From contig NZ_JBLOUI010000001.1 of the NCBI RefSeq assembly GCF_047807365.1, positions 185,300 to 249,299 on the forward strand: DNA of 64,000 bases, read 5' to 3'. The notes under the pieces are model-generated. The model saw nothing but the letters and a program-made list of their open reading frames with translations. It searched no databases and was not told the DNA's origin. The DNA is from Peptacetobacter sp900539645 (GTDB lineage: Bacteria > Bacillota > Clostridia > Peptostreptococcales > Peptostreptococcaceae). A program made the translations under genes and the position numbers. Shown here piece by piece: positions 8,322 to 16,991 of the stretch (its first letter is position 1; every line of letters begins with the position of its first letter).

Positions 8322-8522
8322 ATGCCTAAAAATTTAAAAATAAAATCAGCTCGAGCAGCTTTAGATATGACACAAAAAGACTTAGCAGAAAAAGTCGGCG
8401 TAACTAGACAGACAATAAGTGCGATAGAAAAAGGTGACTACAACCCTACTATCAATCTATGCATACAAATTTGCAAAGTTCTCGGAAAAACATTGGACGA
8501 ATTATTCTGGGATAGCGAATAA
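8322..8522 (+). CDS. Small XRE-family helix-turn-helix regulator
   Basis: 66 residues, essentially one Cro/C1-type HTH domain: ARAALDMTQKDLAEKVGV, recognition helix TRQTISAIEKG, then YNPTINLCIQICKVLGKTLDELFW. The closest pattern is the short chromosomal regulators that precede membrane-protein genes in Firmicutes. ATG follows ATGAGGTGAGCAA. It is 94 bases upstream of a co-directional membrane-protein gene that it probably regulates. Confidence 0.9.
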   Translation: MPKNLKIKSARAALDMTQKDLAEKVGVTRQTISAIEKGDYNPTINLCIQICKVLGKTLDELFWDSE

Positions 8523-8616
8523 AATTGGGATTTAAAATTATTTTTAAGTCTATTCAAAAATAAATAAGCGAAATACGAAAATATAAATAAATGCAATATG
8601 ATTGGAGGAAAATTTT

Positions 8617-9084
8617 ATGAGAAATATATTTAAAAGAAATTATTTAGACGAAATGCAAGAACAAAAATTATTAAAAATAGAAAGCCATGGGGTTTGGATT
8701 GCATTCTCACTACTTGTAATATCTATATTAGTACAAGTAGCATACGCAAACTATACTAAAACTGGAGCTCATATCGAAGGAGAAGTCATAACATTTTTAA
8801 CATTAGATGCATACATACTATTTAGCTGCATAAAAAACGGAATATGGTCAAGATCTATAAAAGCATCTAACAAAACAAATGCAATCGGAGCATTAATAGC
8901 AGGTCTAATAGTTGGGCTATTAAACGCATTCACATTACCACTAGAAACTGAACAGGAAATAGTTGCTACATTCATAATGTCTGCACTATTTACAGGAATA
9001 CTAACATACATCCTACTAGAAATCTGCATGAGCATAACAAACAAAAGAAGAAACAAACTTGACGAAAACGACGATGAAGAATAA
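8617..9084 (+). CDS. Membrane protein paired with XRE regulator (DUF6773-like)
   Basis: 155 residues with about four membrane segments (approximately 23-42, 57-75, 90-110, 118-140) and a charged tail rich in Lys/Asp/Glu. It resembles uncharacterised membrane proteins encoded next to small XRE regulators; the family name is from memory and tentative. ATG at 8617 follows TTGGAGGAAAATTTT; an upstream in-frame ATG overlaps the ribosome binding site. Function unknown; the pairing suggests a stress- or envelope-responsive module. Confidence 0.7.
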   Translation: MRNIFKRNYLDEMQEQKLLKIESHGVWIAFSLLVISILVQVAYANYTKTGAHIEGEVITFLTLDAYILFSCIKNGIWSRSIKASNKTNAIGALIAGLIVGLLNAFTLPLETEQEIVATFIMSALFTGILTYILLEICMSITNKRRNKLDENDDEE

Positions 9085-9096
9085 AAATGGCTCAGA

Positions 9097-9293
9097 AATT
9101 GTTATTTCGTAAATTTAAACCAGTTTATAAACGTAAAAAAGAAGAGGGATATAGCCAAAAACGCGACAATCTGCAAGCGACACGCAACACATAAATGTGT
9201 TACAAAAATGGGCGTGTCGCTGAAGCCTGGAGCACTTTGGCTATTCCCTCTTTTTTCTATATTTATACTTCTTTTAAATTTCTAACAACAATT
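9097..9293 (-). repeat. Long 3'-end palindrome with conserved core, copy 3
   Basis: Core CGACAATCTGCA, inner stem GCGACACGC/GCGTGTCGC with the small hairpin AACACATAAATGTGTT, and TGAAGCCTGGAG. Outer stem GAAGAGGGATATAGCCAAA/TTTGGCTATTCCCTCTT. Pairing extends beyond: 9097-9134 is an imperfect inverted copy of the last 31 bases of thiN plus its 3' flank (shared blocks AATTGTT, AAATTTAAA, AGT-TA). Confidence 0.85.
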
Positions 9294-9913
9294 GCTGAGC
9301 CATTTTTTATCTCTACTGTGCACTCATCTCCAAGCATCACATTAGATATTCCTCTAGGCTGAGCATAGTCCATAGTAAAATTATCAAGTGGGTACTCTAA
9401 ATTGTAAAGGCTAATCCCTACTGCATCTCCTCTAATAGGAATAACAGATAAAGTATCTCCCTTATTACCCTTAACATTTAAACTACCATTATGAACAAGA
9501 TAAAGTATCTCATCCTCAGTTATAATCCTCGGAGTCATACCTTTTCTTCTCATATAATCTAATAACTTCACATTTGCTAAAGTGTGGTCTATTCTTCCTC
9601 CAAGAGCTGCATACAAATCAACTTCCTTAGAACCAAGCATATCAGCTAATATAATACAAAGCTCTGAATCCGTTTCATTTTTCTTCTCTGGGAATTTCTT
9701 AAATTCCACACCCTTTTCTTTATAGTATTCTACAATTTTCGGATTAACTGAATCCAAATCACCTATAATATATCCCGGAGTCATCCCCATTTTATAGACG
9801 TGATTTGCACCACCATCCGCACAAATTATATTATCGTAATTCTCTGATTCTATCTTACTTTTTATATCTTCATAATCGTAAATAGAACCATTTAAAAATA
9901 TACAAGTTTTCAA
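9263..9913 (-). CDS. thiN: Thiamine pyrophosphokinase
   Basis: 216 residues. Transfers pyrophosphate from ATP to thiamine, giving thiamine diphosphate. Family motifs are CADGGANHVYKMG (near 31-43), IIGDLDSVNP, the FPEKKNETDSELC stretch and ALGGRIDHTLANVKLL. Last gene of the rsgA-rpe-thiN operon, 61 bases downstream of rpe. The start seems to be TTG with a weak GAGAAAGA ribosome binding site. The stop codon and about ten terminal codons are mirrored in the adjoining palindrome. Confidence 0.95.
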   Translation of the reverse strand: MKTCIFLNGSIYDYEDIKSKIESENYDNIICADGGANHVYKMGMTPGYIIGDLDSVNPKIVEYYKEKGVEFKKFPEKKNETDSELCIILADMLGSKEVDLYAALGGRIDHTLANVKLLDYMRRKGMTPRIITEDEILYLVHNGSLNVKGNKGDTLSVIPIRGDAVGISLYNLEYPLDNFTMDYAQPRGISNVMLGDECTVEIKNGSAIVVRNLKEV

Positions 9914-9974
9914 ATCTTTCTCACTCTGTTTCTAGTTTTATTTTAAGACACTAACTATTTATCTCAAATACTGA

Positions 9975-10628
9975 CTATTTTGCGCTTTCTCTAAGATCTT
10001 TAACAGCTGCATCTATATCATCTTTACCGAATATAGCAGAACCAGCAACACAAACATCTGCCCCAGCTTCTACTACTTCTTTTATGTTAGATGGTTTAAC
10101 TCCACCATCAACTTCTATTTCAACATTTAGACCTCTTTCGTCTATCATTTTTCTAAGTTCTCTTATTTTTTCAGTTACACATGGTATGTATGACTGTCCG
10201 CCGAATCCTGGGTTAACAGACATTAAAAGAACCATATCAACGTCATCAAGAACGTATTTTATAGTATCTAAAGATGTAGCTGGATTTAAAACAACCCCTG
10301 CTTTTATACCATGAGATTTTATGTTCTGTATAGTTCTGTGAAGATGAGTACAAGCTTCAACGTGAACTGTTATTATATCACATCCTGCTTTTACGAATTC
10401 TTCTATGTAGTTATCTGGATTTTCTATCATAAGATGAGCGTCAAATACCATATTTACGTCTTTTCTTAAACTTTTAACTATTCCAGGTCCAAGAGTTATA
10501 TTTGGTACAAAATGACCGTCCATAACATCTATGTGAAGATACTCACATCCTGCTTTTTCAACTTTCTTTACGTCTTCTAGTAATCTAGCAAAATCTGCTG
10601 ATAATATTGATGGCGCTAATTTAACCAT
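9975..10628 (-). CDS. rpe: Ribulose-phosphate 3-epimerase
   Basis: 217-residue TIM-barrel enzyme interconverting ribulose 5-phosphate and xylulose 5-phosphate in the pentose phosphate pathway. Signatures: LAPSILSADFARL at the N terminus, HIDVMDGHFVPNIT with metal/catalytic residues, VLLMSVNPGFGGQ and VDGGVKPSN. ATG follows AGGAGGTATTAGGTT. It starts 4 bases after the rsgA stop codon, so the two are translationally close. Confidence 0.97.
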   Translation of the reverse strand: MVKLAPSILSADFARLLEDVKKVEKAGCEYLHIDVMDGHFVPNITLGPGIVKSLRKDVNMVFDAHLMIENPDNYIEEFVKAGCDIITVHVEACTHLHRTIQNIKSHGIKAGVVLNPATSLDTIKYVLDDVDMVLLMSVNPGFGGQSYIPCVTEKIRELRKMIDERGLNVEIEVDGGVKPSNIKEVVEAGADVCVAGSAIFGKDDIDAAVKDLRESAK

Positions 10629-10631
10629 AAC

Positions 10632-11513
10632 CTAATACCTCCTACTGTTTTTCTGTCTTATTTCGTTTAATAACTGTAGATAACTTTCATATCTCTGTCT
10701 TGATATCTCCCCATTTTCTACAGCCTCTTTTACGTCGCAAGCTGGCTCATTTTCGTGTACACATTTAGAGCCAAATTTGCATTCGTCATATTTATCGAAT
10801 TCAATGAAATACTCTTTTAATTCCATTTCATCAATTCCATCTAATTCAAGTGAGCTAAATCCTGGAGTATCTGCTACAATTCCTCCACATTCTAGTTTTA
10901 ATAGCTCTGCATGTCTAGTAGTGTGTCTACCTCTACCAATTTTTTCACTTACTGTTCCTGTTTTTAACTGGAAACTTTCATCTATCTGGTTTAGTAAACT
11001 AGATTTACCAACGCCTGAAGGACCAGCAAACACAACAGTATTTCCTTTTAATTCTTCTTTTACTTTGTCTATGTTTATATGTTTTTCGCTGCTGACAGGT
11101 ATAACCTTGTATCCAGCTTTTTCATATATTTCAACCAATTCATCTAGTGAGCCATCGTCTAAATCCATCTTAGTAAATATAATCACTATCTCAAGATTTT
11201 CTCTTTCGGCATGGACAATAAATCTATCTAAAAGAGATAAATTAGGTTTTGGATCTTTAACGGCAAACACAATTAGAGCCTTGTCTACATTTGCAATAGG
11301 TGGTCTAACAAGCTCAGTTTCTCTTTCCTCAATTGTTTCGACAACACCTTTTTTATTTTCCTCATCTACTATGCTTATCTCAACATTATCTCCAACAAGA
11401 GGTGTGATTTTTTGCTTTCTAAAAATTCCTCTAGCCTTGCATTCATATAAACCGTTTTCTGTATCTACATAGTAAAATCCGCTAAGACCTTTAATTATTT
11501 TTCCCTTTAGCAT
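10632..11513 (-). CDS. rsgA: Ribosome small-subunit GTPase RsgA
   Basis: 293 residues; circularly permuted GTPase acting in late 30S maturation. An OB-fold precedes the GTPase domain; G4 TKMD comes before the P-loop GPSGVGKSSLLNQ (near 161-173) and G3 DTPG, the diagnostic permutation. A C-terminal zinc finger is visible as CKFGSKCVHENEPAC. First gene of the operon with rpe and thiN. In many Firmicutes this block follows prkC directly; here it is separated by about 3.5 kb of other genes. ATG follows AAAGGAGCGATGTA. Confidence 0.97.
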   Translation of the reverse strand: MLKGKIIKGLSGFYYVDTENGLYECKARGIFRKQKITPLVGDNVEISIVDEENKKGVVETIEERETELVRPPIANVDKALIVFAVKDPKPNLSLLDRFIVHAERENLEIVIIFTKMDLDDGSLDELVEIYEKAGYKVIPVSSEKHINIDKVKEELKGNTVVFAGPSGVGKSSLLNQIDESFQLKTGTVSEKIGRGRHTTRHAELLKLECGGIVADTPGFSSLELDGIDEMELKEYFIEFDKYDECKFGSKCVHENEPACDVKEAVENGEISRQRYESYLQLLNEIRQKNSRRY

Positions 11514-11820
11514 TACATCGCTCCTTTTTATATAAGTTCTTACTCTTTCTATTTTATCATAATTCTAATTTTTATTCTTTAAATACTTCTATTTTTTATT
11601 CTTTAATTTTCTAAAAAGTATGCTAATGTATGAAAATAATTTTTAAAAAATAATCTAGTAAATTTTTATTTATAATTTAAGCACCAATAAAGCTTTAGTT
11701 ATTATAATATTTTTAGAATATGATATAATAAGAATTGTTTGATTTTAAGATTTTTGAAAAGATTGATTATTTAAAATAAAATTGATAATTATTTAATAGG
11801 AAAAAGGGTGATTGTTTAAT

Positions 11821-12930
11821 ATGAAAGAAAAAAATTTGAGGATGACAGCTTTTAAAGCTCTCGGCATAATTGTCGTTGTAAGCTGCCATTTAGATGAAAA
11901 TTTATTTAATTTGATAGGAATACCGATAACTTCAAGCAGGGAACTTTTCCCAGAATACTCGTACCATATACCATTATTTATATTTGCTTCGGGGTATTTT
12001 TACAAAAGAATATACGAGAGCGACTATTTTACATTAGTTAAAAAGAGATTTAAGAATATAACTAAGTACTACAAGACAAATTTATTTTACCTCTTCCTTA
12101 CTCTAGTATTGGTTGGACTTGGACTTTTAGAAAGGGAAATACACTTTAATCTGCACAGCATTTTTATCGAGCCATTTTTAGGAGGATTCCAATTTTACTT
12201 TAATGGCCCTGGATGGTTTGTTCCATTCTTATTCACTGTGCGGATTGTCTTTCCACTTACAAGAAAATTCTTCTCTTTATTTGTGAAGTCATTTAAATCT
12301 GGAGAAGAAAAGAAATTACTCGATGAAAGTATGTTTACAATCTTCCTTTGTGTAGTTGGATTATTTGCAGCTCACTTTGCAAACATGTATCCTGTACAAA
12401 ATCAAGATGTAGCATTATTCCATGCTATGCTTAGAACTGCATGGGGACTTCAATTTATGCAAATTGGACTTTTCTACAAAGAATTTGTAGAAGAACATAT
12501 AAAATATACAGTAAAAGGATTTGTTGCAATCGTGGCTACAAAATCAGTATTTTATCGGATATTTGGATACTGCACATTCTCACTTAGGACTGTAAGCTTC
12601 AACGGACACACATTTATAAGCCTATTTACTTCTATCTTAGGAATATTATACGCATTGTATCTAGCAGAATTTATGTGCAGACTAGCGTTAAGATTTAAAA
12701 GAAGACTGCCAGAACTGATAAACTTGGTAGGAAACAACACTTGGAGTATAATGATACACCATTTACTAATAAAATGGCTACTAACACAATTTGCAGACAC
12801 AGGAATACTAGGAAACTCAAGAGAACTATTTGACTACTTCATCTCTCCTGTACTATGCCTAGTACTACCACTTGTATTTGTACATATCTGCAATAAAATA
12901 AAAGAAAACAAAGAACTAAAACAAGCATAA
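11821..12930 (+). CDS. Acyltransferase 3 family membrane protein
   Basis: 369 residues with about ten hydrophobic segments. The N-terminal AFKALGIIVVVSCHLDE carries the conserved His of the acyltransferase-3 (OatA/Oac-like) family, and FIFASGYFYKR matches the conserved S/A-G-F/Y region. Such enzymes O-acylate cell-envelope sugars using acyl-CoA; the acceptor here is unknown. ATG at 11821 is preferred, with AAAGGGTG about 11 bases upstream, over the in-frame TTG at 11812. It is transcribed against its neighbours and sits between rsgA and prkC blocks that are often adjacent elsewhere. The 11513-11821 spacer is AT-rich with a TATAAT at 11724-11729. Confidence 0.78.
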   Translation: MKEKNLRMTAFKALGIIVVVSCHLDENLFNLIGIPITSSRELFPEYSYHIPLFIFASGYFYKRIYESDYFTLVKKRFKNITKYYKTNLFYLFLTLVLVGLGLLEREIHFNLHSIFIEPFLGGFQFYFNGPGWFVPFLFTVRIVFPLTRKFFSLFVKSFKSGEEKKLLDESMFTIFLCVVGLFAAHFANMYPVQNQDVALFHAMLRTAWGLQFMQIGLFYKEFVEEHIKYTVKGFVAIVATKSVFYRIFGYCTFSLRTVSFNGHTFISLFTSILGILYALYLAEFMCRLALRFKRRLPELINLVGNNTWSIMIHHLLIKWLLTQFADTGILGNSRELFDYFISPVLCLVLPLVFVHICNKIKENKELKQA

Positions 12931-12934
12931 AAAC

Positions 12935-12983
12935 AAAAGAGATTAATCGACTAAATAATCAAAAATCGACTAATCTCTTTTTT
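12935..12983 (+). terminator. Terminator after the acyltransferase gene
   Basis: AAAAGAGATTAATCGA pairs with TCGACTAATCTCTTTTTT, ending in a T-run. Confidence 0.8.
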
Positions 12984-13053
12984 ATATTCCTTTCATAAAA
13001 TCAATTACCATAATAACTTAAAACAATACAATTTACTAACTTCTCCCTTTATC

Positions 13054-13200
13054 AACGATTAACATATAACTTACTAAAAAGAAAAAAATCATATCCTAAT
13101 ACCAGCGCCAATCTGCAGGCGGAGGCTTCGCCGTAGCTGAAGCCTGAAGCGGTATAGGATATGATTTTTTCTTTTTTAATAACTTTATATATTAATCGTT
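13054..13200 (-). repeat. Long 3'-end palindrome with conserved core, copy 4
   Basis: Stem AAAAAATCATATCCTAATACC/GGTATAGGATATGATTTTTT surrounds a shortened core (GCCAATCTGCAGGCGGAGGC, TTCGCC, then GTAGCTGAAGCCTGAAGC). Outer pairing continues through AAAAAG/CTTTTTT and ATATA, and ends with AACGATTAA (13054-13062) mirroring the last codons and stop of the aminopeptidase gene (13192-13200). Confidence 0.75.
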
Positions 13201-14076
13201 TGCATTTAACCAATCTATTAATAGGTTTATGTATTTTTCGTTGTCTTCAACGAAGCACATGTGACGACAATCTCTGAATAATTCCCATTTAGAATTAGGT
13301 ATTCTATCGTACATATATTTAGCTATATATGGAGTACATAAGTCGTTTCCTCCTGATATAACTAGAGCTGGTTCTTTTATATCTTTTAACTGTTCTGTAA
13401 CATCGTAAGTTTTTAATGTTCCAAGAGGAGTAAATTCATTTGGTCCCCAACCAACTACGTATGCTTCAGCACCTTTTTTAACTGGTCTAGTTAAGCATTC
13501 TGGATCTCCTTCACCGTAAGAACCTGCAGCGTGACGTCTCATGTATTCAGCTTCTGCTGCCTGATATTCTGGAGAAGAATAATCATTGTTTGCAGTTGCG
13601 TAGTCTATAGCTTTCTGCATATCTTCTGGAAGCATAGATATTAATCTTTTCCGTTCTAAGCCCCACATCCAAGATGCTGGAAGTGTACTAGATAGTATTA
13701 TACTTTTAACACCTTCTGGTTTGTAGTTGCATATATATTCAAGAAGCTGCATTCCACCCCAAGACTGTCCAAGTATATGAACTTCATCAAGTCCTAAGTG
13801 TTTTCTTAAAGCCATTAATTCTTCTATCCAAACTTCTTTTGTCCATAGGTCAGGTCTATTTTCAACGAATGATTCTCCACAACCTATCTGGTCGTACATT
13901 ATTATCTGTCTATTGTCCATTTCAGCCATTTTGTCTAACACTTCAAAGTAGTTGTGTGTAGACCCTGGGCCACCATGAAGTAATATTATAGGAGCTTTTT
14001 CTGGATTTGGTTCCCCTACTATACGATAATATGTTTTGTACTCTTTAAAAGGCATGTATCCTTCTACTATTTTCAT
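13192..14076 (-). CDS. pip: Proline iminopeptidase-type alpha/beta hydrolase
   Basis: About 294 residues. Releases N-terminal proline or related residues from peptides. Motifs: oxyanion region LLHGGPGSTHNYF, DQIGCGES, nucleophile elbow GQSWGG (Ser), Asp in ISGGNDLCTP, and His near the C terminus in DCRHMCF, all in the family order. ATG at 14076 has GAGGAG 9 bases upstream; an in-frame GTG lies at 14085. It has its own promoter (14150-14178) and is separated from the SDR gene by 190 bases. Its terminal codons are mirrored in the adjacent palindrome. Confidence 0.9.
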   Translation of the reverse strand: MKIVEGYMPFKEYKTYYRIVGEPNPEKAPIILLHGGPGSTHNYFEVLDKMAEMDNRQIIMYDQIGCGESFVENRPDLWTKEVWIEELMALRKHLGLDEVHILGQSWGGMQLLEYICNYKPEGVKSIILSSTLPASWMWGLERKRLISMLPEDMQKAIDYATANNDYSSPEYQAAEAEYMRRHAAGSYGEGDPECLTRPVKKGAEAYVVGWGPNEFTPLGTLKTYDVTEQLKDIKEPALVISGGNDLCTPYIAKYMYDRIPNSKWELFRDCRHMCFVEDNEKYINLLIDWLNAND

Positions 14077-14149
14077 TAAATTCACTCCTCACTTGTGATT
14101 TTTATTATTCCCTTAAATGGCCTATCAAAAATTTGCCATTTGACTATAT

Positions 14150-14178
14150 TATAACAATAGTGTACTAGTTTTACAAGT
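14150..14178 (-). promoter_or_regulatory. Promoter of the proline iminopeptidase gene
   Basis: On the minus strand TTGTAA (14178-14173), 17-base spacer, TATAAT (14155-14150). Confidence 0.6.
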
Positions 14179-14263
14179 AATTTTATAATAGTATTTTCCA
14201 ATATGTGCATATTTTTTTAAATCAGAAAACGTTTTTTATAATTAATTGTAACATTTTACAAAT

Positions 14264-14995
14264 TTATATAACCATTCCTCCATTAACTCCTACAACCTGA
14301 CCAGTTATAAATGATGCTTTGTCTGCTAAATAATATACAGTTTCTGCAACATCCTCTGCTTTTCCTAACCTCATTAAAGGAGTTTCCTCTTTTAGTTCAT
14401 TTAAAGTTTCCTCTCCATAATATGCGCACATATCTGTCATTATTACACCCGGAGATACTGCATTTACTCTTATATTAGAAGGGCCTACTTCCTTAGCTAG
14501 TGCCTTTGTCATACCGATTATCGCTGCTTTTGAAGCTGAGTAGTGCACCTCACAAGAACCACCAGTTTCTCCCCACATAGATGTTATATTTATAATACTT
14601 CCACTTTTTTCCCATATCATATGTTGAAGTGCTTTTCTTGAGCAGTTAAACACACTTGTGACATTTACAGACATCATTTTTTCCCATTCTTCATCACTTA
14701 TATCCGTAAATAACTTGTCCTGGCTTATACCCGCATTATTTACAAGTACATCCAATCTTCCAAACTCTTTTAAACAATAATCTATCATAGCATCTGCCTC
14801 TAGACTTTTAGAAACATCTGCCTTAAAAATTTTTACACTACATCCTTCTTCAATTAACATTTTTTCCACTTCTTTAGCTTCTTTTTCTGAGTTATTATAA
14901 TTTGCCAATACATTATATCCATTTCTTGCAAATTCTATAGCTATTGCCCTTCCAATTCCTCTAGAAGCACCTGTTATAACCGCTGTTTTTTTCAT
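14264..14995 (-). CDS. SDR-family oxidoreductase, FabG-like
   Basis: 243-residue classical short-chain dehydrogenase. NAD(P)-binding TGASRGIG near the N terminus, NNAGISQD, catalytic Ser in INITSMWGE, YSASK (Tyr/Lys), and terminal GQVVGVNGGM typical of 3-oxoacyl-ACP reductases. No fatty-acid-synthesis genes are nearby, so it could reduce another ketone. ATG at 14995 follows TTGGAGGAATATAAA; an upstream TTG overlaps that ribosome binding site. It lies downstream of the prkC terminator. Confidence 0.85.
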   Translation of the reverse strand: MKKTAVITGASRGIGRAIAIEFARNGYNVLANYNNSEKEAKEVEKMLIEEGCSVKIFKADVSKSLEADAMIDYCLKEFGRLDVLVNNAGISQDKLFTDISDEEWEKMMSVNVTSVFNCSRKALQHMIWEKSGSIINITSMWGETGGSCEVHYSASKAAIIGMTKALAKEVGPSNIRVNAVSPGVIMTDMCAYYGEETLNELKEETPLMRLGKAEDVAETVYYLADKASFITGQVVGVNGGMVI

Positions 14996-15018
14996 TTTAT
15001 ATTCCTCCAAATTATCAT

Positions 15019-15055
15019 AAAAAAAGTATCCCCCGATTGAAAGGATACTTTTTTA
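15019..15055 (-). terminator. Terminator of the rsmB-rlmN-prpC-prkC operon
   Basis: AAAAAAAGTATCC and GGATACTTTTTT flank a short loop directly after the prkC stop codon. Confidence 0.85.
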
Positions 15056-15077
15056 TTTATCTTAAATTATTATTTTC

Positions 15078-16973
15078 TTATTCAGCAGATTCTCCGCCAC
15101 CAGATTCTCCACCTGATGAACCGCCTGAATCTCCTCCTGATGAGCCACCATTGTCAGATCCACCGCCTGATGAACCACCTGAATCTCCTCCTGATGAGCC
15201 ACCATTGTCAGATCCACCACCTGATGAGCCACCACTATTATCAGATCCACCGCCTGATGAACCACCGCTGTTATGATCTCCTCCACTTGATGAACCACCA
15301 TTGTTGCTAGAACCACCGTTATTATTTGTTCCACCATTGTTGCTAGAACCACCATTGTTAGCATTTGGATCTTCTGGAGTCGGAACTGTTGGTTTATTAG
15401 CTGTATCTTCACCCTTACTTACTACAAGTGATATCTTACCATTTGAAGTACTCTGTTCTAAAACAGTTCCTTCTTTATATGCAGAACTAAATTCATAAGT
15501 TACATTACCAACTGCAAATCCTTTTGCCTGAATCATACTCTGAGCCTGACTTAAAGTCATACCAATTACATTAGGTTCTTCTTTATTGTTATTACCTTTA
15601 CTTACAACAACTGTAATTGTATCGCCTTCTTTTAATTCAGTACCAGCATCTGGATCCTGAGAAATTATTTCATTTTCAGCTGCCGAATAGCTGTATTCAT
15701 AGCTAGCTATTTCTAATTTTAATCCCATTTCTTCAAGTGTAGCTTCAGCCTGAGTTACCTGCATACCTTCTACATTAGGAGCCATTAATTCATTATCGCC
15801 TCCACCAAATATACTTGAACCAAATAGTTTGAAGAATAATCCTACCTGTGCTAGAAGTATTAATGATAGTATAACCGCAACTATTTTTAATCTCTTCTTA
15901 GTCTTAGGAGTTTCTTCTTTTATTACTTTTTTCTTTCTTTTTCTCTTTGGAATGTAATCTTCTTCTTCCTCTTCATCGTCATATAAATCGTCATCGTACT
16001 CGTCATCATCATCGTAATAACCAGCATCATCGCCGTCTATATCTGCTATAGCAGCTGGAGCTATTCTAGGTTTTCCAACTGTATTTAGATTTCTTTCATC
16101 TATGTGTTTTGTTGCAAAATCATCGTATTCTTTTATAAAATCTAAGTCTATATTTTTTTCGATGTATTCTATATCTTCTATAAGTTCCTCAGCAGTCTGA
16201 TATCTATCAGCGCTATTTTTTTCTGTAAGTTTTTTGATTATAGTTCTTACACTCTGAGGTATTCTTATTTTTTCTTCTTCTGTAAACTCTATATCATCAT
16301 TTATGTGCTGAAGAGCTATAGACACAGGCGTATCCCCTCTGAAAGGTAGTTTTCCTGTAAGCATTTCATAAAGCACTATACCTAATGAATATAAATCGGC
16401 ATTATTTGTAACAAATTTACCTTTTGCCTGTTCTGGAGAGAAGTAATGTACAGAACCTATTACCCCACCTATATTAGTCATTGTAGAATTTGAAACAGCC
16501 TTAGCTATACCAAAGTCTGCAACCTTAGCTATACTTCTACCTTCGTTTGATATAAGTATATTGTGAGGTTTTATATCTCTATGTATTATTCCTCTTTTGT
16601 GAGCACATCCAAGAGCCATAGCTATCTGTTTAGTTATGTCTAAAGCTGTGTACTCATCAAGAGTACCTTCTTCCTGTATTATTTCTTTTAAGTTTTTACC
16701 GTTTACATATTCCATTACTATGTAATGAACTTTACCGTCTTCTCCAACGTCGTAAACATTAACTATATTTGGATGCGAAAGACTTGCAACCGCTTCAGCC
16801 TCTCTTTTAAATTTCTTTAAGAATTCCTGATCATCTACAAACTCAGGTCTTAAAACTTTAACAGCAACTACTCTATTCAGCAATTTATCCTTTGCTTCAT
16901 AAACATAGGCCATTCCACCTTCGCCAATCTTCTTTTCTATTTTATATCTATTTCCTAAAATTGTATCTCCCAC
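15078..16973 (-). CDS. prkC: PASTA-domain Ser/Thr protein kinase PrkC/Stk
   Basis: 631 residues. Kinase domain 1-270 with glycine loop GEGGMAYVYEA, HRDIKPHNIL catalytic loop and DFGIAK; an acidic then basic juxtamembrane stretch rich in Asp/Glu/Tyr (about 315-365); one membrane segment (about 370-390); two PASTA repeats (about 396-530) for muropeptide or cell-wall sensing; and a roughly 90-residue Gly/Ser/Asn/Asp tail to the C terminus, built from GGSSGG-D/G-SDN units. Start is GTG with GGTGAT upstream. Works with the adjacent phosphatase PrpC. The low-complexity tail is unusual and is encoded by 54-base tandem repeats. Confidence 0.96.
   Translation of the reverse strand: MGDTILGNRYKIEKKIGEGGMAYVYEAKDKLLNRVVAVKVLRPEFVDDQEFLKKFKREAEAVASLSHPNIVNVYDVGEDGKVHYIVMEYVNGKNLKEIIQEEGTLDEYTALDITKQIAMALGCAHKRGIIHRDIKPHNILISNEGRSIAKVADFGIAKAVSNSTMTNIGGVIGSVHYFSPEQAKGKFVTNNADLYSLGIVLYEMLTGKLPFRGDTPVSIALQHINDDIEFTEEEKIRIPQSVRTIIKKLTEKNSADRYQTAEELIEDIEYIEKNIDLDFIKEYDDFATKHIDERNLNTVGKPRIAPAAIADIDGDDAGYYDDDDEYDDDLYDDEEEEEDYIPKRKRKKKVIKEETPKTKKRLKIVAVILSLILLAQVGLFFKLFGSSIFGGGDNELMAPNVEGMQVTQAEATLEEMGLKLEIASYEYSYSAAENEIISQDPDAGTELKEGDTITVVVSKGNNNKEEPNVIGMTLSQAQSMIQAKGFAVGNVTYEFSSAYKEGTVLEQSTSNGKISLVVSKGEDTANKPTVPTPEDPNANNGGSSNNGGTNNNGGSSNNGGSSSGGDHNSGGSSGGGSDNSGGSSGGGSDNGGSSGGDSGGSSGGGSDNGGSSGGDSGGSSGGESGGGESAE
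15085..15365. repeat. Tandem repeats coding for the PrkC Gly/Ser tail
   Basis: The block CCTGAATCTCCTCCTGATGA and its continuation recur with a 54-base period near 15124 and 15178, followed by more diverged CCACCGCCTGATGA units. They translate on the minus strand into alternating GGSSGGDSGG and GGSDNGG units. Such repeats are prone to length change. Confidence 0.8.
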
Positions 16974-16991
16974 GTTATATCACCGTCCCAA

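Noticed and set aside
15037..15276. Plus-strand Pro-rich frame (PPDEPP repeats) opposite the kinase tail.
   Set aside because: It is the antisense image of the Gly/Ser repeats of prkC, with no ribosome binding site of its own.
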